A stretch of 64,000 nt of DNA, taken from Delphinus delphis. Taxonomy: Eukaryota > Chordata > Mammalia > Artiodactyla > Delphinidae. The notes beneath the pieces are model-generated. The model was not told the DNA's origin and did no database searches. It saw only the letters and a program-made list of their open reading frames with translations. Both the position numbers and the translations under genes were made by a program. Positions 45,212 through 55,729 of the stretch are shown here, in pieces. The stretch is from NCBI RefSeq assembly GCF_949987515.2, contig NC_082697.1, positions 24,001,730 through 24,065,729 of the forward strand, given 5' to 3'. Position 1 is the stretch's first letter; each line of letters opens with the position of its first letter.

Positions 45212-45670
45212 GGACACAATGGGGCAGGGAGAGAAAGGGCATCGTTAGTCCGACACGCAGCCCCGCCCACCATACCCAATGGGCATCCACAGTCTCGACC
45301 TGCTGCCCTAGGGCGCGTGAGGTGTGGACTCCAACACTGTACCGCCAGGAGATGGCCCCAGCTTGCATGAGATGGGGCCCTGTTACCCTCCACCTCCAAT
45401 ATTACTGCCTCAGCCCCAATTTACCCAGTAGGCCCGGGGGAACTCCCCAACCCCTTAGCAGCTCCCTGCTCAACTGCTTGGCCACTTGCCCTAATGACGA
45501 CTTCACAGGCCCAGGAGTCAGTCCTGGCCCCAGACTCGGGCCTCACCCGCCAGGTCAATAATGAGCCAGCCATCCACTTCATCCTCCTCGGAGACGAAGG
45601 CTCGAGGGCAGTCGGGGTCCTCGGGGGGCGCCGGGGAGCTGAAGAAGAGGCTGGTGAGGCGCTGGAGCAT
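44132..45670 (-). CDS. TP53INP2: Tumor protein p53-inducible nuclear protein 2 (DOR)
   Basis: TP53INP2/DOR shuttles between nucleus and autophagosomes; it promotes autophagosome formation by binding LC3/GABARAP family proteins and VMP1, and coactivates thyroid hormone and other nuclear receptors. Coding segments on the minus strand: 45670-45547, 45123-44835 and 44381-44132, total 663 nt, 220 residues plus stop, the human length. The protein starts MLQRLTSLFFS (human has F at position 2). The acidic SEEDEVDGWLIIDL carries the LC3-interacting motif W35-L-I-I38. A Pro/Ala-rich middle, SLMDESWFVTPPACF and SSPLEDLLIEHPSMSVY follow, then an Arg-rich C terminus ending CQRQFNY. All junctions are GT-AG with compatible phases. 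Confidence 0.96.
44835..45123 (-). CDS. TP53INP2: TP53INP2 second coding exon
   Basis: The acceptor is CGCGCCACGTAG and the donor GACGG|GTGAGC. It encodes about residues 42-138: Pro/Ala-rich, then SLMDESWFVTPP and LEDLLIEHPSMSVY. The open frame continues upstream through a GT repeat, which is intron. Confidence 0.94.
45177..45210 (+). repeat. (AC)17 microsatellite in TP53INP2 intron
   Basis: Pure AC repeat, that is GT on the transcribed-sense strand, ending 53 bases before the acceptor of the second coding exon. Confidence 0.95.
45547..45670 (-). CDS. TP53INP2: TP53INP2 first coding exon
   Basis: It encodes residues 1-41 including the LIR motif. The exon probably begins at 45721, after the minus-strand pyrimidine tract ending CTACCTCCCAG, so about 51 bases of 5' UTR precede the ATG. 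The donor is GCGG|GTGAGG. Confidence 0.93.
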
Positions 45671-45833
45671 GATGGGGGAGTGAAGAGGCCTCAGGGGGCT
45701 GCCCTATGGCAGTGCAGAAACCTGGGAGGTAGAGAGGAGTCAGAGGCACCACAGACTGGTCTCCCCATTGTGGCTGGGGATACCTCCCCCAGCCCCCGGA
45801 AGGGTACAACAAGGATGCGTGGGAAAGCTTTCT

Positions 45834-45876
45834 CGTGTGTGTCTGTGTGTGTGTGTGTATTTGTGTGTGTTTGTGT
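45834..45876 (+). repeat. Imperfect (TG)n microsatellite
   Basis: TG-rich tract with TC, TA and TTT interruptions. Confidence 0.85.
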
Positions 45877-45914
45877 TCCCTTTCTGGTAAGTCAGCCTGC
45901 CTTCAAGCTTTTGT

Positions 45915-46130
45915 TTTCTGTATGACCTTAGAAGTTATTTAACTTACCTGTGCTTTAGTTTTCTCATCTGTCAAATGGCAAGGATAATACTGTCCTCCTC
46001 TCAGCCCTTAAAGGAATTAAATGAGCTAATAATAGTATCCTCTCTGGGCTCTCATAAGAATTAAATGAGCTAAATACAAAGTGCTCAGAACAGCACCTGG
46101 GCACAGAGTAAGCATTCAATAAACTAAGCA
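45915..46130 (+). mobile_element. MIR SINE, sense
   Basis: MIR order: 'atgaccttagaagttatttaac', 'tctcatctgtcaaatggcaag', and 'agtgctcagaacagcacctgg' followed by 'agcattcaataa'. An 'attaaatgagcta' segment occurs twice. Confidence 0.78.
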
Positions 46131-46298
46131 ACTAGTTTATTATTAATAATTATTAATATTGTTGCATGCTCTAGGAGTGATATATATGACCAGACTCTGT
46201 CGGGGAATGTTCCCCAGAGGATTGGACATCCAGCCTGGACCTTGAAGGGTAAAAATAGTTCTCCAAGCAAGGAAGAAATCGCCCAGTATTGTGATTAT

Positions 46299-46335
46299 TT
46301 ATCATCACCATCATCATCGTCATCATCATCATCAT
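46299..46335 (+). repeat. (ATC)n simple repeat
   Basis: ATC/TCA triplets with one CATCG interruption, next to a MIR. Confidence 0.85.
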
Positions 46336-46775
46336 ATAGCTAACATTCATGTGCCAAGTACTATACTAAGCACTTTACCTATATTACCTCATGTAATCCC
46401 CATGATTACTCTAGGAAGTGGGTATAATTATTATCCCTTTTTTGTGTGTGTGTGGTACGCGGGCCTCTCACTGTTGTGGCCTCTCCCATTGCGGAGCACA
46501 GGCTCTGGACGCGCGCAGGCTCAGCGGCCATGGCTCACGGGCCCAGCCGCTCTGCGGCATGTGGGATCTTCCCAGACCAGGGCACAAACCCATGTCCCCT
46601 GCATCAGCAGGCGGACTCTCAACCACTGCGCCACCAGGGAAGCCCCTATCCCTTTTTTATAGGTGAAGAAACTGAGGCTCAGAGATGTAAGATAATTGGC
46701 CCAAAATCTCAAAGCTAGTAAGACACAGAGGATTTTAACCCGTGCAGATTCCAGATCACTATACTCCATTGCCTT
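46336..46775 (-). mobile_element. MIR SINE, antisense, split by a CHR-2 SINE
   Basis: The antisense MIR begins 'agctaacattcatgtgccaag' and runs to 'ataattattatccc', then resumes after the SINE with 'ggtgaagaaactgaggctcag' and ends near 'ggattttaacccgtgcag'. Confidence 0.8.
46440..46646 (-). mobile_element. CHR-2 SINE, antisense, inside a MIR
   Basis: On the minus strand it begins GGGGCTTCCCTGGTGGCGCAG and ends GCCCGCGTACC plus a CA/A tail. TATCCCTTTTTT lies at both borders (about 46432-46443 and 46647-46658). Confidence 0.93.
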
Positions 46776-48204
46776 TGCTGGGTATCTGTCTGGATTAGGC
46801 ATTTTTAACTTAGTGGCCTGGGGCCATGGTCCATGTGTATTTTTCTGAAAAGAAGGACCTTGGTTTTCATCATGATTTCCTAAACAGCGGTCCTTGACCC
46901 CAGAGATTAAGAACCACTACTTGAGTCTGTGTGGCTTGAAAAGTGCTCCCTAGCAGAAATCCCACAGAACAGCTACCATCCTCACCCCGTGATCGCATAG
47001 GCCTCAATTGTGTCTGTCAGATGAAGATCCTATTCCCACAGGCCCTCCCCCCTCTTACTCCCTATTCCCAAGCTCCTGCTCAAGGGCAGCATCCCTGGCT
47101 AGGAAGAAGAAGATCAGGTTGCCTGGCCCCAGGGAGACAGCAGGTCAGTGGGAGGTGATGATGGAGGGAGGGAGCTATCAGACCCCAGGAGCCCTTAAGT
47201 ATGAGGACTGAGGGTTTGACCAGGACTCAAGCCCTCAATCAGTCCTTCCCTCAGTGAAGATGAGGAAGGAGACCCCCTGCTCCAGGAATGTAAACACCAA
47301 GCCTACCTCAGGACTAGACCTGGGCTAGGGGCTGCTGGCCAGGCCCCCTGGATGTCCCTGGAGCTTGACTCTCCACATGTCCCCGAAGATAGCCAACAGT
47401 TAGTTTTGCTACTCAGCCACTTGTCACCTTCCTCTAAGGATGTTTCCACACTTTCTATAAAACTCCCTGGGGGCATGTCCACACTTCCATTCCCTGGAGG
47501 CATTCTACTCTTATTGCTAACCCACCTGGGGTATTTCTTATGGTTGTTGCTACCTCTCCCGATCCCTGGGTATATTTTCACACTTGCCACAGAATCACCT
47601 AAACTCTATGCCCTGAGAGTACTTATACATTTTGCAGATCCACGGTGGGCTCCAGAGGAAAGTGCTGCCTGGGTATTGGCCTCCCTGGTGGTAGATCTTC
47701 CGGGATTATGAAAGGTTGGGCCACTCTCAACTAGTGCCTGCCCAGCACAAGCCACATATCCCAGCCCATCTGTAGCCACAGGGAGTTAGTGACTCAGTTA
47801 CCAAAAATCCAGAGAGTTTGGCCCCTCCTGAAGGAAGGGAAGACTGGGGCCTTGTTGAGGCACACCCTCTTTCCAAGGACCTACTGCTTCACTGAGAAAA
47901 TGAAAAGGAAGTTAATAGGTGTTTCAGGAGACATGATATTCACCCAGCCCATTTTGCAGGCTGAGGATCAGAGGACATAAATCTACCCAAAGACACATGG
48001 CTAGATGGTGGCAGAGCAGGCCTAGCCCCAGGTCACTGAGCATTCAGTCCAGAGTGAACACAGTCAGGAAGCCCTCAGTAAACAACCCCCCAAAATATAA
48101 TGATGCAGGGGACACGGGGAAGTCAGACAGGAGTCAGACTTTGATCAGGTCACTGCCTCTCTCAGCTATAAAAGGGTCTGAGGTTCCTGGCACCAAGATT
48201 CATC

Positions 48205-48355
48205 CTGCATTTTCCAGAGCACCCACTGTGTACCAGAGTCTACTCTGGGCCTCCTCAAATTACAAACAGATTGAGGTAAGGGAGGCTTAGGGTGGGGGAA
48301 GCTCCCTGCCTGAGGTCACAGAGAAAGTCAGTGACAGAGCCAGAACTGACAACCT
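48205..48355 (-). mobile_element. MIR-like fragment, antisense
   Basis: Weak antisense MIR resemblance: 'gcacccactgtgtaccagag' then 'ctgcctgaggtcacagagaaag' and 'gtgacagagccagaactgac'. Confidence 0.5.
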
Positions 48356-49094
48356 CACCAGCCAGCCAGTGGCTGCCTCCTCTCATGACCACTAAGGGAG
48401 GCTCCCAGGATTTTTCTTTCCCAGCCCTGACAGTTCCTGGTTCTTACATTCCCAGCTCTGCTCCAGGGAGAACCGTTCCCATTAATAACTATAGCAGCTG
48501 TGCCCAGAATAACACTGGGGCCCCCAAGCCACCTCTACCCCATCCAGGCCATCCTTGAGCAAAGTCTAGGCTGGGATGGGACTGCTGGTCCAGCCCGTAG
48601 GCCCATCTATTTGGAAAGTCAGAGGCTCTCCTTCTCCCACTCCTTCTCTGGTCCCTCTCTGTGAGCAGAGAGGAGCAGCACAAGCCTTGTAGTCCCTAGC
48701 ACTAGGCCAGGTCAGTCCTCTCTAGCTGACAACTCTGGGGCTGGGAGGTGAAGAAGAGCCAAACAGAGGGAACTCTCACCTCCACTCCATCCCAACATCG
48801 GAGACACCCTGAGGCAGGCATTGCCTCACAATTTCTGTGGTCAGAACAGCTAGGAGGCAGTGATTTTATTGGGCGTGGCAACTCCAAAGAACAGAGTGTC
48901 AGGGCCTCAAAAGGGGACCCAATCTCCAGAGACCTCCTGGGAAAAGATCCAGGAGTGAGGAAACCTAGGAGCTCTATCAAATTTAAATGGTGCTTAGCCC
49001 AAGGTAGAGTCTTCAGTGGAAGGAGGATGTGTAACTTGTTACTTGTAATGAGCTCCTACTAGCTATGTGCCCATGGCTAATGCATCTGCTACTC

Positions 49095-49215
49095 ACTAGG
49101 TAGGCATGACTCTAACTGGTTGCATGACTTCGAGTAAGCTATTTCCCCTCTCAGCGCCTCAGTTTCCCTTCCATGAAATGGGGTCTAAGACCCCTCGTTT
49201 GGGGGCTGGGAATGA
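49095..49215 (+). mobile_element. MIR fragment, sense
   Basis: MIR core: 'gttgcatgacttcgagtaagc', 'cctcagtttcccttcc', 'atgaaatggggtctaa'. Confidence 0.6.
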
Positions 49216-49429
49216 CGTCAGCTAAGGCGCTTCTCACATGTCAGGGATTCGGAGAAAGTTATGATGTTAGTCCCAGGGGTGCAGAACCTGGAGCCAGAGG
49301 GAGGGGGTTGTATCACCATCTGGCGCTGCCCCAGTGACCTGGAGCCGAAGCTTCAGGGGCCCCTGAACTCCTGACAACCCCCTCCCCCCAACCTAGACCC
49401 AGTAGCGCCTTCGGAACCTCTCTCAAGTC

Positions 49430-50230
49430 GCAAGAAGAAAGTAGGGGATCAGAGGCTTGACCCCAGCTCCTGGATTAGCCCAGGAAACTGGAGGACCCTC
49501 TGGTCCCGCTGCCTTTCAGCGTCACTCACCCATAGGCGCAGCCCCGACCCAGCGCCCAACGGGTCACCGGAGGACAAGCGACCTAAGCCGAGAGGCGGGG
49601 AGAGGGGCGGTGCCGGCCTTGGTGACGTCTCAATGTCATATGCAAATCGAGAGACGTCATGGTCTACCGGGCTTGCGGCAGCCAATCCGGAGACGGGAAT
49701 GCAGCCCCGGAGGCCGCCGGCGGAGACAGACAAAGACCCGGGAGCTGGGGGCGCGGGGTGTGTCCCCAGACTCCGGGAGCCCCCTGGCCAAAGCGGGTCG
49801 GAACTCACCTGGGGACTGGGGCGGTGCGGCAGGCGGAGGTGGCGCTGAGGTAGTTGTGAGGCGGGGCGTCCCGGGGTCGGCGGCTGATCACAGGCGCGGC
49901 CGCATCGCGGGGGCTGGGCGGGAAGGCGGCTGGGGTACGTGTCGGACGCTCAGGGCTGCTGCGCTCGCCCGCGGGGCTTTGAGTCTGTGCAGCCGCCGCT
50001 GCTGTGCTCACGGCACAAATTGGAACGTTCAAACAGCTGATTGTGATGTCACAAAGGGGCCCGCCCGCCTCGCGTCACCGACCGGCGGAGCAGCGGCCAA
50101 TCCCGTGTTGCGGATCCCCCCTCCCCGCCTCCTCCACGGTTCGCTGGCTAGTGGCTCCCTCCCCGGGATCCCGACTCCGATCCTAGGGGAGGCGGCCCGG
50201 AGAAGCGACTGCAGGAAGCTTGGACCCCCT
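49430..50230 (-). promoter_or_regulatory. TP53INP2: TP53INP2 CpG-rich promoter region
   Basis: The stretch is visibly dense in CG dinucleotides and surrounds the non-coding first exon. No TATA box is obvious. It contains CRE-like sites: TGACGTCTC/GAGACGTCA inverted around an octamer (49623-49659) and the palindrome TTGTGATGTCACAA (50041-50054). GAACGTTC (50023-50030) and an E-box CAGCTG (50034-50039) lie close to the latter. Confidence 0.8.
49809..50020 (-). other. TP53INP2: TP53INP2 non-coding first exon (5' end uncertain)
   Basis: The minus strand reads CCCCAG|GTGAGTTC at 49812-49803, a near-perfect splice donor inside the CpG-rich region, upstream of the coding exons. I infer that it ends the first exon. 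The transcription start is not determinable; 50020 is only a guess. Confidence 0.6.
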
Positions 50231-50859
50231 ACCCCTGGACGACCCACGGACCTCTCAAAGAGGAGGGTTCCCACTCCTTTCTACGAGATCCCCATCTTCC
50301 TGCGCTCCCTCCGCCTATCTCAGCGCCCTCACCTCTCGCACTGCCCCTCTTGTCCTTTCACCTGCATCCTATATCCACGTCCCTCAATCTTTTACCCTTT
50401 TCTCAACTCCACACCAAGTTCGTGCACCTCCCTCCTCCTCACCACCCTTCTCCCTGCTCTCCCTTTTCTGTCTCACCTTCTCAGCGTATGCGTTCGCTGC
50501 TTTCCCACCCCATTTTTCCTCAGCTGGGCAGGCTTGAGAGGTGGGGGACATCCCTTTTCTCTGGTTCCAGGGGATCACCCGGCAGTATAGAAGAGTTGGT
50601 TAGGCTGACAGGAAATTTTGCGGAGTAGGACTTGGAGAGGAATTGCTCTGGGCTGAATAACCATTGAGTGCTCAGCGCTGGAACGTTTACACACCTTATT
50701 AACACATTCTGCTGCAGGGGCTGGACAGAAAAGTGACAGGGCAGGGACTGGTTATTAGCCCGGATTTACACACACGGAAACAGACAAATCTCACTAACTG
50801 TTAGTATGTAGATTCATATTCAATAATACACTCAACAGAAACTATTGCCGCTGCCAGAC

Positions 50860-51085
50860 CAGTAGCTGACATTTATTGAACACTTACTGAGTGCCAGGCA
50901 CTGTGCTATACTGCTTTATATGTGTTTTGATCTTCACAACAGTCCCCAAAGGTGGGTGTTATCCTCCTTTTCCAGTTGAGGAAACAGCCTCAGAGAGCCT
51001 AAGTGACTTCCCAAGGTCACACAGCTATGGTAAATGGCAGAGCCAGGATTTGAACCCATAGTTCCTGGCTCCAACTCTCTCCACT
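50860..51085 (-). mobile_element. MIR SINE, antisense
   Basis: Good antisense MIR: 'tgagtgccaggcactgtgc', 'ccagttgaggaaacagcctc', 'cccaaggtcacacagctatg', 'gcagagccaggatttgaacc'. Confidence 0.85.
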
Positions 51086-51159
51086 CTCTACATGCACCAG
51101 ATTATCAAAACCCCAGAGTGCTTCAGCCTCCCCCAGGAGACCTGGGCACAGCCCTGATT

Positions 51160-51246
51160 TCCCCCCAAACTTGCTGTGTGACCTCAAGCAAGTCATGTTA
51201 CCTCTCTGGGCCTCAATTTCCTTATCTGTCAAATCTAACATACCCA
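51160..51246 (+). mobile_element. MIR fragment, sense, cut by a SINE
   Basis: MIR core 'tgctgtgtgacctcaagcaag' and 'ctctctgggcctcaatttcc' ends where the CHR-1 SINE begins. Confidence 0.75.
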
Positions 51247-51251
51247 GTTAC

Positions 51252-51530
51252 CTTTTTTTTTTTGGCTGCTGCGCTCTGGCTTTATATGCAGCGAGCAAGG
51301 CCTACTCTTTGTTGTTGTGTGAGGGCTTCTCATTGTGGTGGTTTCTCTTGTTGCAGAGCATGGGCTCTAGGCGCATGGGCTTCAGTAGCTGTGGCATACG
51401 GGCTCAGTAGTTGTGGCGCACGGGCTTAGTTGCTCCGCGGCATGTGGGATATTCCCGGACCAGGGATCGAACTTGTGTCCCCTGCATTGGCAGGTGGATT
51501 CTTAACCACTGAGCCACCGGGGAAGTCCCA
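51252..51530 (-). mobile_element. CHR-1 SINE, antisense
   Basis: Minus-strand head GGGACTTCCCCGGTGGCTCAG, B box GTTCGATCCC, body with CAACTACTGA units, A tail. AGTTACCTTTT and AGTTTCCTTTT at the borders fit a slightly mutated duplication. Confidence 0.9.
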
Positions 51531-51959
51531 AGTTTCCTTTTAGATATTCTTTCAAACTCTCCATCCTCAGGTTTATTCCAATCCCATATTCTAGGCCCCC
51601 AGCGTTCCCAGTGGCCTGGGAAATGCCTGAAAGACTACAAATACACATCCTCAGAGTCTCCAGAGGTTCTGGGTCCTTTCTTAGTAGAGCAGGGATGGTG
51701 GGGATGGGTCTGTGAGCTGTCCATCTGGTCCATCAGGAGGCAGGGGGTGAGCTAGGCCAGAGCTTCTGCTCTGGTGATAAAATCCCAGCCTAATAACAAA
51801 CCCTAGAAGGACTCCTCTGTCCTAGCAACTAGGAGAAGGATCCTGGAAATAATACCCAGAGGCTTGACCGGGGTGTAGGGGATGTAGAGCAGTGTTTTGG
51901 CCCTTGGAGGGTTGTCCCCAAAGCATCCTCATTCTTTGCAACCCTGAGTCTCTGCCCAT

Positions 51960-52545
51960 CACATCTGCTTCCTGCTAACTTCATACCCTCTCTTGACCTC
52001 TCGCTGACTTAAAGTAAATAATCCCTAACATGCCTCTCTTGTCACACCACTTACCTGCTCTAAAACCTTCTGTGGCTCCCACAGTACCATGCTCCTTAAT
52101 ACAGCATTTGTGGCCTTCCATGATCCAGCCCCAGTTCTCTCCAGCTTTATTCCCCTTCTTCACTTACACACACCTTGTGCTAAGGTCAAACTCCTCATTG
52201 TCTCTTCAACTCTCTCCCACAACCACACTTTGGCTCAAGCTCTTTCCTGGAATGCCCTCTTCAGCCCTTTCTGAATTCAGAGCTTTCCTGTCTTCAAGAT
52301 TCTACTCACCCCGTCTTCCTCTAGGTAGCCTTTCCTGTCCTCACCCATGGTCCAGAGCTACCTTGATGGACAGTACAGTTATTTATTTGTTCAATAAACA
52401 GTAAGTCATGGTGACTAATTGTGTGTATGTGTTTTCCCAGGTAGATGGTGGGCATCCCAAAGGCAGGATCTCAGTCCATATACTCCCATCACTCAGCCTG
52501 TGCTGGACCTGGCATAGAGTAGACTCTAATCAAAGACTCAACGAT
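51960..52545 (+). mobile_element. L2-like LINE 3' part
   Basis: Pyrimidine-rich strand with the L2 order: 'ggccttccatgatccagcccc', 'tttcctggaatgccctcttc', 'ggtagcctttcctgtcc', then after a gap 'gacctggcatagagtagac'. Subfamily not assigned. Confidence 0.6.
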
Positions 52546-52555
52546 TAAAAGCTGG

Positions 52556-52850
52556 GGACTTCCCTGGCGGTGCAGGGGTTAAGAATCCGCCTGCCAATGC
52601 AGGGGATATGGGTTCAAGCCCTGGTCCGGGAAGATCCCACATGCTGCGGAGTAACTAAGCCCGTGCGCCACAACTACTAAGCCCATGTGCCACAACTACT
52701 GTGGCCTAGAGCCGGTGCTCTGCAACAAGAGAAGCCACCGCAATGAGAAACCCGTGCACCGCAATGAACAGTAGCCACAGCTCGCCGTAACTAGAGAAAA
52801 GCCCACATGCAGCAATGACGACCCAACACAGCCAAAAAAAAGAAAAAAAA
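52556..52850 (+). mobile_element. CHR-1 SINE, sense
   Basis: Head GGGACTTCCCTGGCGGTGCAG, GGTTCAAGCCCTGG, repeated CAACTACTA units, and an A-rich tail broken by G. Confidence 0.9.
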
Positions 52851-52948
52851 AAGGTTGATAGATACAGCCAAATAGCCTCTAGGATGTACAAATGTATACT
52901 GCTTACAGATTCGTTTGTTTTTTTCTACATAAATATGTCATATGATAG

Positions 52949-53280
52949 GACTTCCCTGGTGGTGCAGTGGTTGAGAGCCTGCCTGCCAATGCAGGGGACA
53001 CGGGTTCAAGCCCTGGTCCGGGAGGATCCAACATGCCGCGGAGCAACTAAGCCCATGTGCCACAACTACTGAGGCTGCACTCTGGAACCTGCAGCCACAA
53101 CTGCTGAGTCCACGTGCCACAACTACGGAAGCCTGTGTGCCTAGGGCCCATGCCCCGCAACAAGAGAAGCCACAGCAATGAGAAGCTTGCAACAAGGAGC
53201 AGCCCCCGCTCGCCGCAACTACAGAAAGCCCGCGCGCAGCAGTGAAGACCCAACGGAGCCAAAAATAAATAAATTAATTA
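52949..53280 (+). mobile_element. CHR-1 SINE, sense
   Basis: Head AGGACTTCCCTGGTGGTGCAG, GGTTCAAGCCCTGG, several CACAACTAC units and a tail AAATAAATAAATTAATTAAT. Next SINE follows immediately. Confidence 0.9.
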
Positions 53281-53291
53281 ATGTTTTCTTC

Positions 53292-53502
53292 TTTCTTTTT
53301 TTTTTTTTTTGCGGTACGCGGGCCTCTCACTGTTGTGGCCTCTCCCGTTGCGGAGCACAGGCTCCAGACGTGCAGGCTCAGCGGCCATGGCTCACGGGCC
53401 CAGCCGCTCTGTGGCATGTGGGGTCTTCCCTGACCGGGACACGAACCCGTGTCCCCTGCATCGGCAGGCAGACTCTCAACCACTGCGCCACCAGGGAAGC
53501 CC
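53292..53502 (-). mobile_element. CHR-2 SINE, antisense, in the tail of the previous SINE
   Basis: Minus-strand head GGGGCTTCCCTGGTGGCGCAG to GGCCCGCGTACCGC and a long A tail. TAATTAAT occurs on both sides, consistent with insertion into the CHR-1 tail. Confidence 0.92.
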
Positions 53503-54417
53503 CTAATTAATTTTTTTTAAATGTAATATGATATACTCTGTCCTGCAGACTCACATATTTCGCTCAGTAATACGACACAGGAGTTCTACTTATGTCAATA
53601 TACACAGATCTTCCTCATTACAAACAAAACCTAAAACCATCTTACAGTTTCCGATTGTATGGCAGAAGAAAGCTTATTTAGTTTATCACATATTGATGGA
53701 CATTTGGGTGGCTTTCAATTTTTTGCTGCCACAAACAATGTAACAGTGACTCCTCTTCTATGAATAGAATAGAATCAGAGAAGTGAATTGCAAGATTGAT
53801 AAGTATACATACTTAACATTTCAGTAGATGCCATCAAATTGCTCTCCCACAATGTTTTACCAATTTAACTTCCACTAACCGTACATGAGAACCTTAGGTT
53901 TTCATCTTGACTGGCCCCTGTGCTTTCTCCTGGATCAAAGCTCAAAGTCCCAGTTATCACTGGGATCATCCAGACCCTGAGCCCTACTCTGCAGAATCCT
54001 GAGTGGATAAGCCAAGTGTTGGGAGGAATGAACACAGAAAAGGGGCAGGCTGTCCCCCTCTTGCCAGATGGTCCCCCAGGGGACATGACTCTCTCCAAAG
54101 GAAAGGCTACATTGGGAGTGGGAGAAATTGAGCTCCCCTTCAATACGAGTGTCTGAGAGGAGGTTTGGTATCAACAAATGCACTGAACTTCTACTCTGGG
54201 TGGGGAGGGTCTTAAGCTGGGTGTCTTGACGTAGAGATGAGTCAGACCCTGTCTCTGCCCTCTCAGAGCTTGATGCTCATGGAGAAAATAGACAAGTAAA
54301 CAGACAGTGACAGTTCTGTCTACTAAGTATTGAGCTGGACTTCCTTTTCTGACAATATCTGGAACTTCCTGCTACGTAACACATGGAAATGCTGGAAATA
54401 AAAAAAATAAACATCCT

Positions 54418-54984
54418 TTTATTTTTTTTAATTTTTTAATAAATTTATTTATTTTTTGGCTACATTGGGTCTTTGTTGCTCCATGCGGGCCTTCTCTAGT
54501 TGTGGCGAGTGGGAGCTACTCTTTGTGTGGTGCGTGGGCTTCTCATTGTGGTGACTTCTCTTGTTGTGGAGCATGGGCTTCAGTAGTTGCAGCACACAGG
54601 CTCAATAGTTGTGGCTTGCGGGCTCAGTAGTTGTGGCGCACGGGCTTAGTTGCTCCGTGGCATGTGGGATCTTCCTGGACCAGGGCTCGAAACCATGTCC
54701 CGTGCGTTGGCAGGCGGATTCTTTTTTGTTGTTTTTGTTTTTGTTTTTTTGCGGTACTTGGGCCTCTCACTGTTGTGGCCTCTCCTGTTGCGGAGCACAG
54801 GCTCCGGACGCGCAGGTTCAGCAGCCATGGCTCACGGGCCCAGCTGCTCCGCGGCATGTGGGATCTTCCCGGACCGGGGCACAAACCCGTGTCCCCTGCA
54901 TTGGCAGGCAGACTCTCAACCACTGCACCACCAGGGAAGCCTGGCAGGCAGATTCTTAACCACTGTGCCACTAGGGAAGTCCCA
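54418..54984 (-). mobile_element. CHR-1 SINE, antisense, split by a CHR-2
   Basis: The minus strand has the CHR-1 head (GGGACTTCCCTAGTGGCACAG) at the right, is interrupted at 54941-54725, then continues to an A-rich tail at the left. The body has five CAACTACTG-like units. Confidence 0.9.
54725..54941 (-). mobile_element. CHR-2 SINE nested in the CHR-1
   Basis: Minus-strand CHR-2 from GGCTTCCCTGGTGGTGCAG to GGCCCAAGTACCGC plus an A/C-rich tail. TGGCAGGCGGATTCTT (54709-54724) and TGGCAGGCAGATTCTT (54942-54957) are the target-site duplication, one base different. Confidence 0.95.
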
Positions 54985-55729
54985 AACATACTTTTAAATA
55001 CATTTAACATTTAATGGACCTGCAACCATTTGGATTTTAACAGACATTTGGGGAGATGAAGGCTTGGGCTTACATGAAGTTAGGGATTGGAACTGAGACC
55101 CTTGATAAATCTAGGATACTTGAAGGGCTATACCCACAGTGAAAGTACAGACTAGGGGAAAACAAAAAAACAAACGTCTGAGTACTAGCAAAGAAGACAA
55201 AAAGGATCTATGTCCATCCTGACCTGGTCTTAGGGTGGGGGAAAGAAACTATCTTCTGAGAATTTGAAACATGCCTGCCCTTGATGAGTATGGGGTGATG
55301 AGTGTGGGGTTCATATTTACATCACCTGCATGTCTAGGAATCTCCAAGGCTGAGAAATGAACATCAAAGGAGACCTACTCCAAAAGTATCTCTCAGATGC
55401 CTAGCAGAAACTAATGCAAATCCTCTTTGGATCTCCTCCGTGGACCCCCTCCTCTTTCCCCAGCCATTGCAGGTTACACAGAATTCCTGTATATAAAGCC
55501 CTTCTAAACAGCTGATAATCCACAAGGAAAAAACTGATGAAATACACGAGGAAACAATCCACCATGAATAAAATTCAGTAGACACAATGAAGAGAAGAAT
55601 CAGACTCCCAAGAACATCAGGTAACAGAATTATCAGATAGTGATCATTAGAGCGCAGGTTAGAGGCAGCTGCTAAATGTTTTGGAAGCATATAGAAAGAA
55701 CTAACTCCTTGATGAAATCAAAGTCTTCC

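Larger units (their letters stand above)
45722..49808 (-). other. TP53INP2: TP53INP2 first intron
   Basis: It joins the non-coding first exon to the first coding exon. It holds a TG-rich tract (45834-45876), MIRs, a CHR-2 SINE inside a MIR, and from 46.8 to 49.1 kb mostly sequence I cannot assign apart from MIR-like pieces at about 47.93-48.01, 48.2-48.36 and 49.1-49.2 kb. Confidence 0.7.

Noticed and set aside
44832..45561. Open frames with Val-Cys or Thr-His runs around 45.18 kb
   Set aside because: They are translations of the AC microsatellite joined to TP53INP2 exon or antisense sequence.
46299..46335. ATC triplet array considered as a CRISPR-like or satellite array
   Set aside because: Simple trinucleotide repeat with no spacer structure. 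No CRISPR array occurs in the window.
49457..50590. A 377-codon open frame on the plus strand across the TP53INP2 promoter
   Set aside because: It begins at TTG, lies antisense in CG-rich DNA where stops are rare, has no recognisable domain and no splice context.
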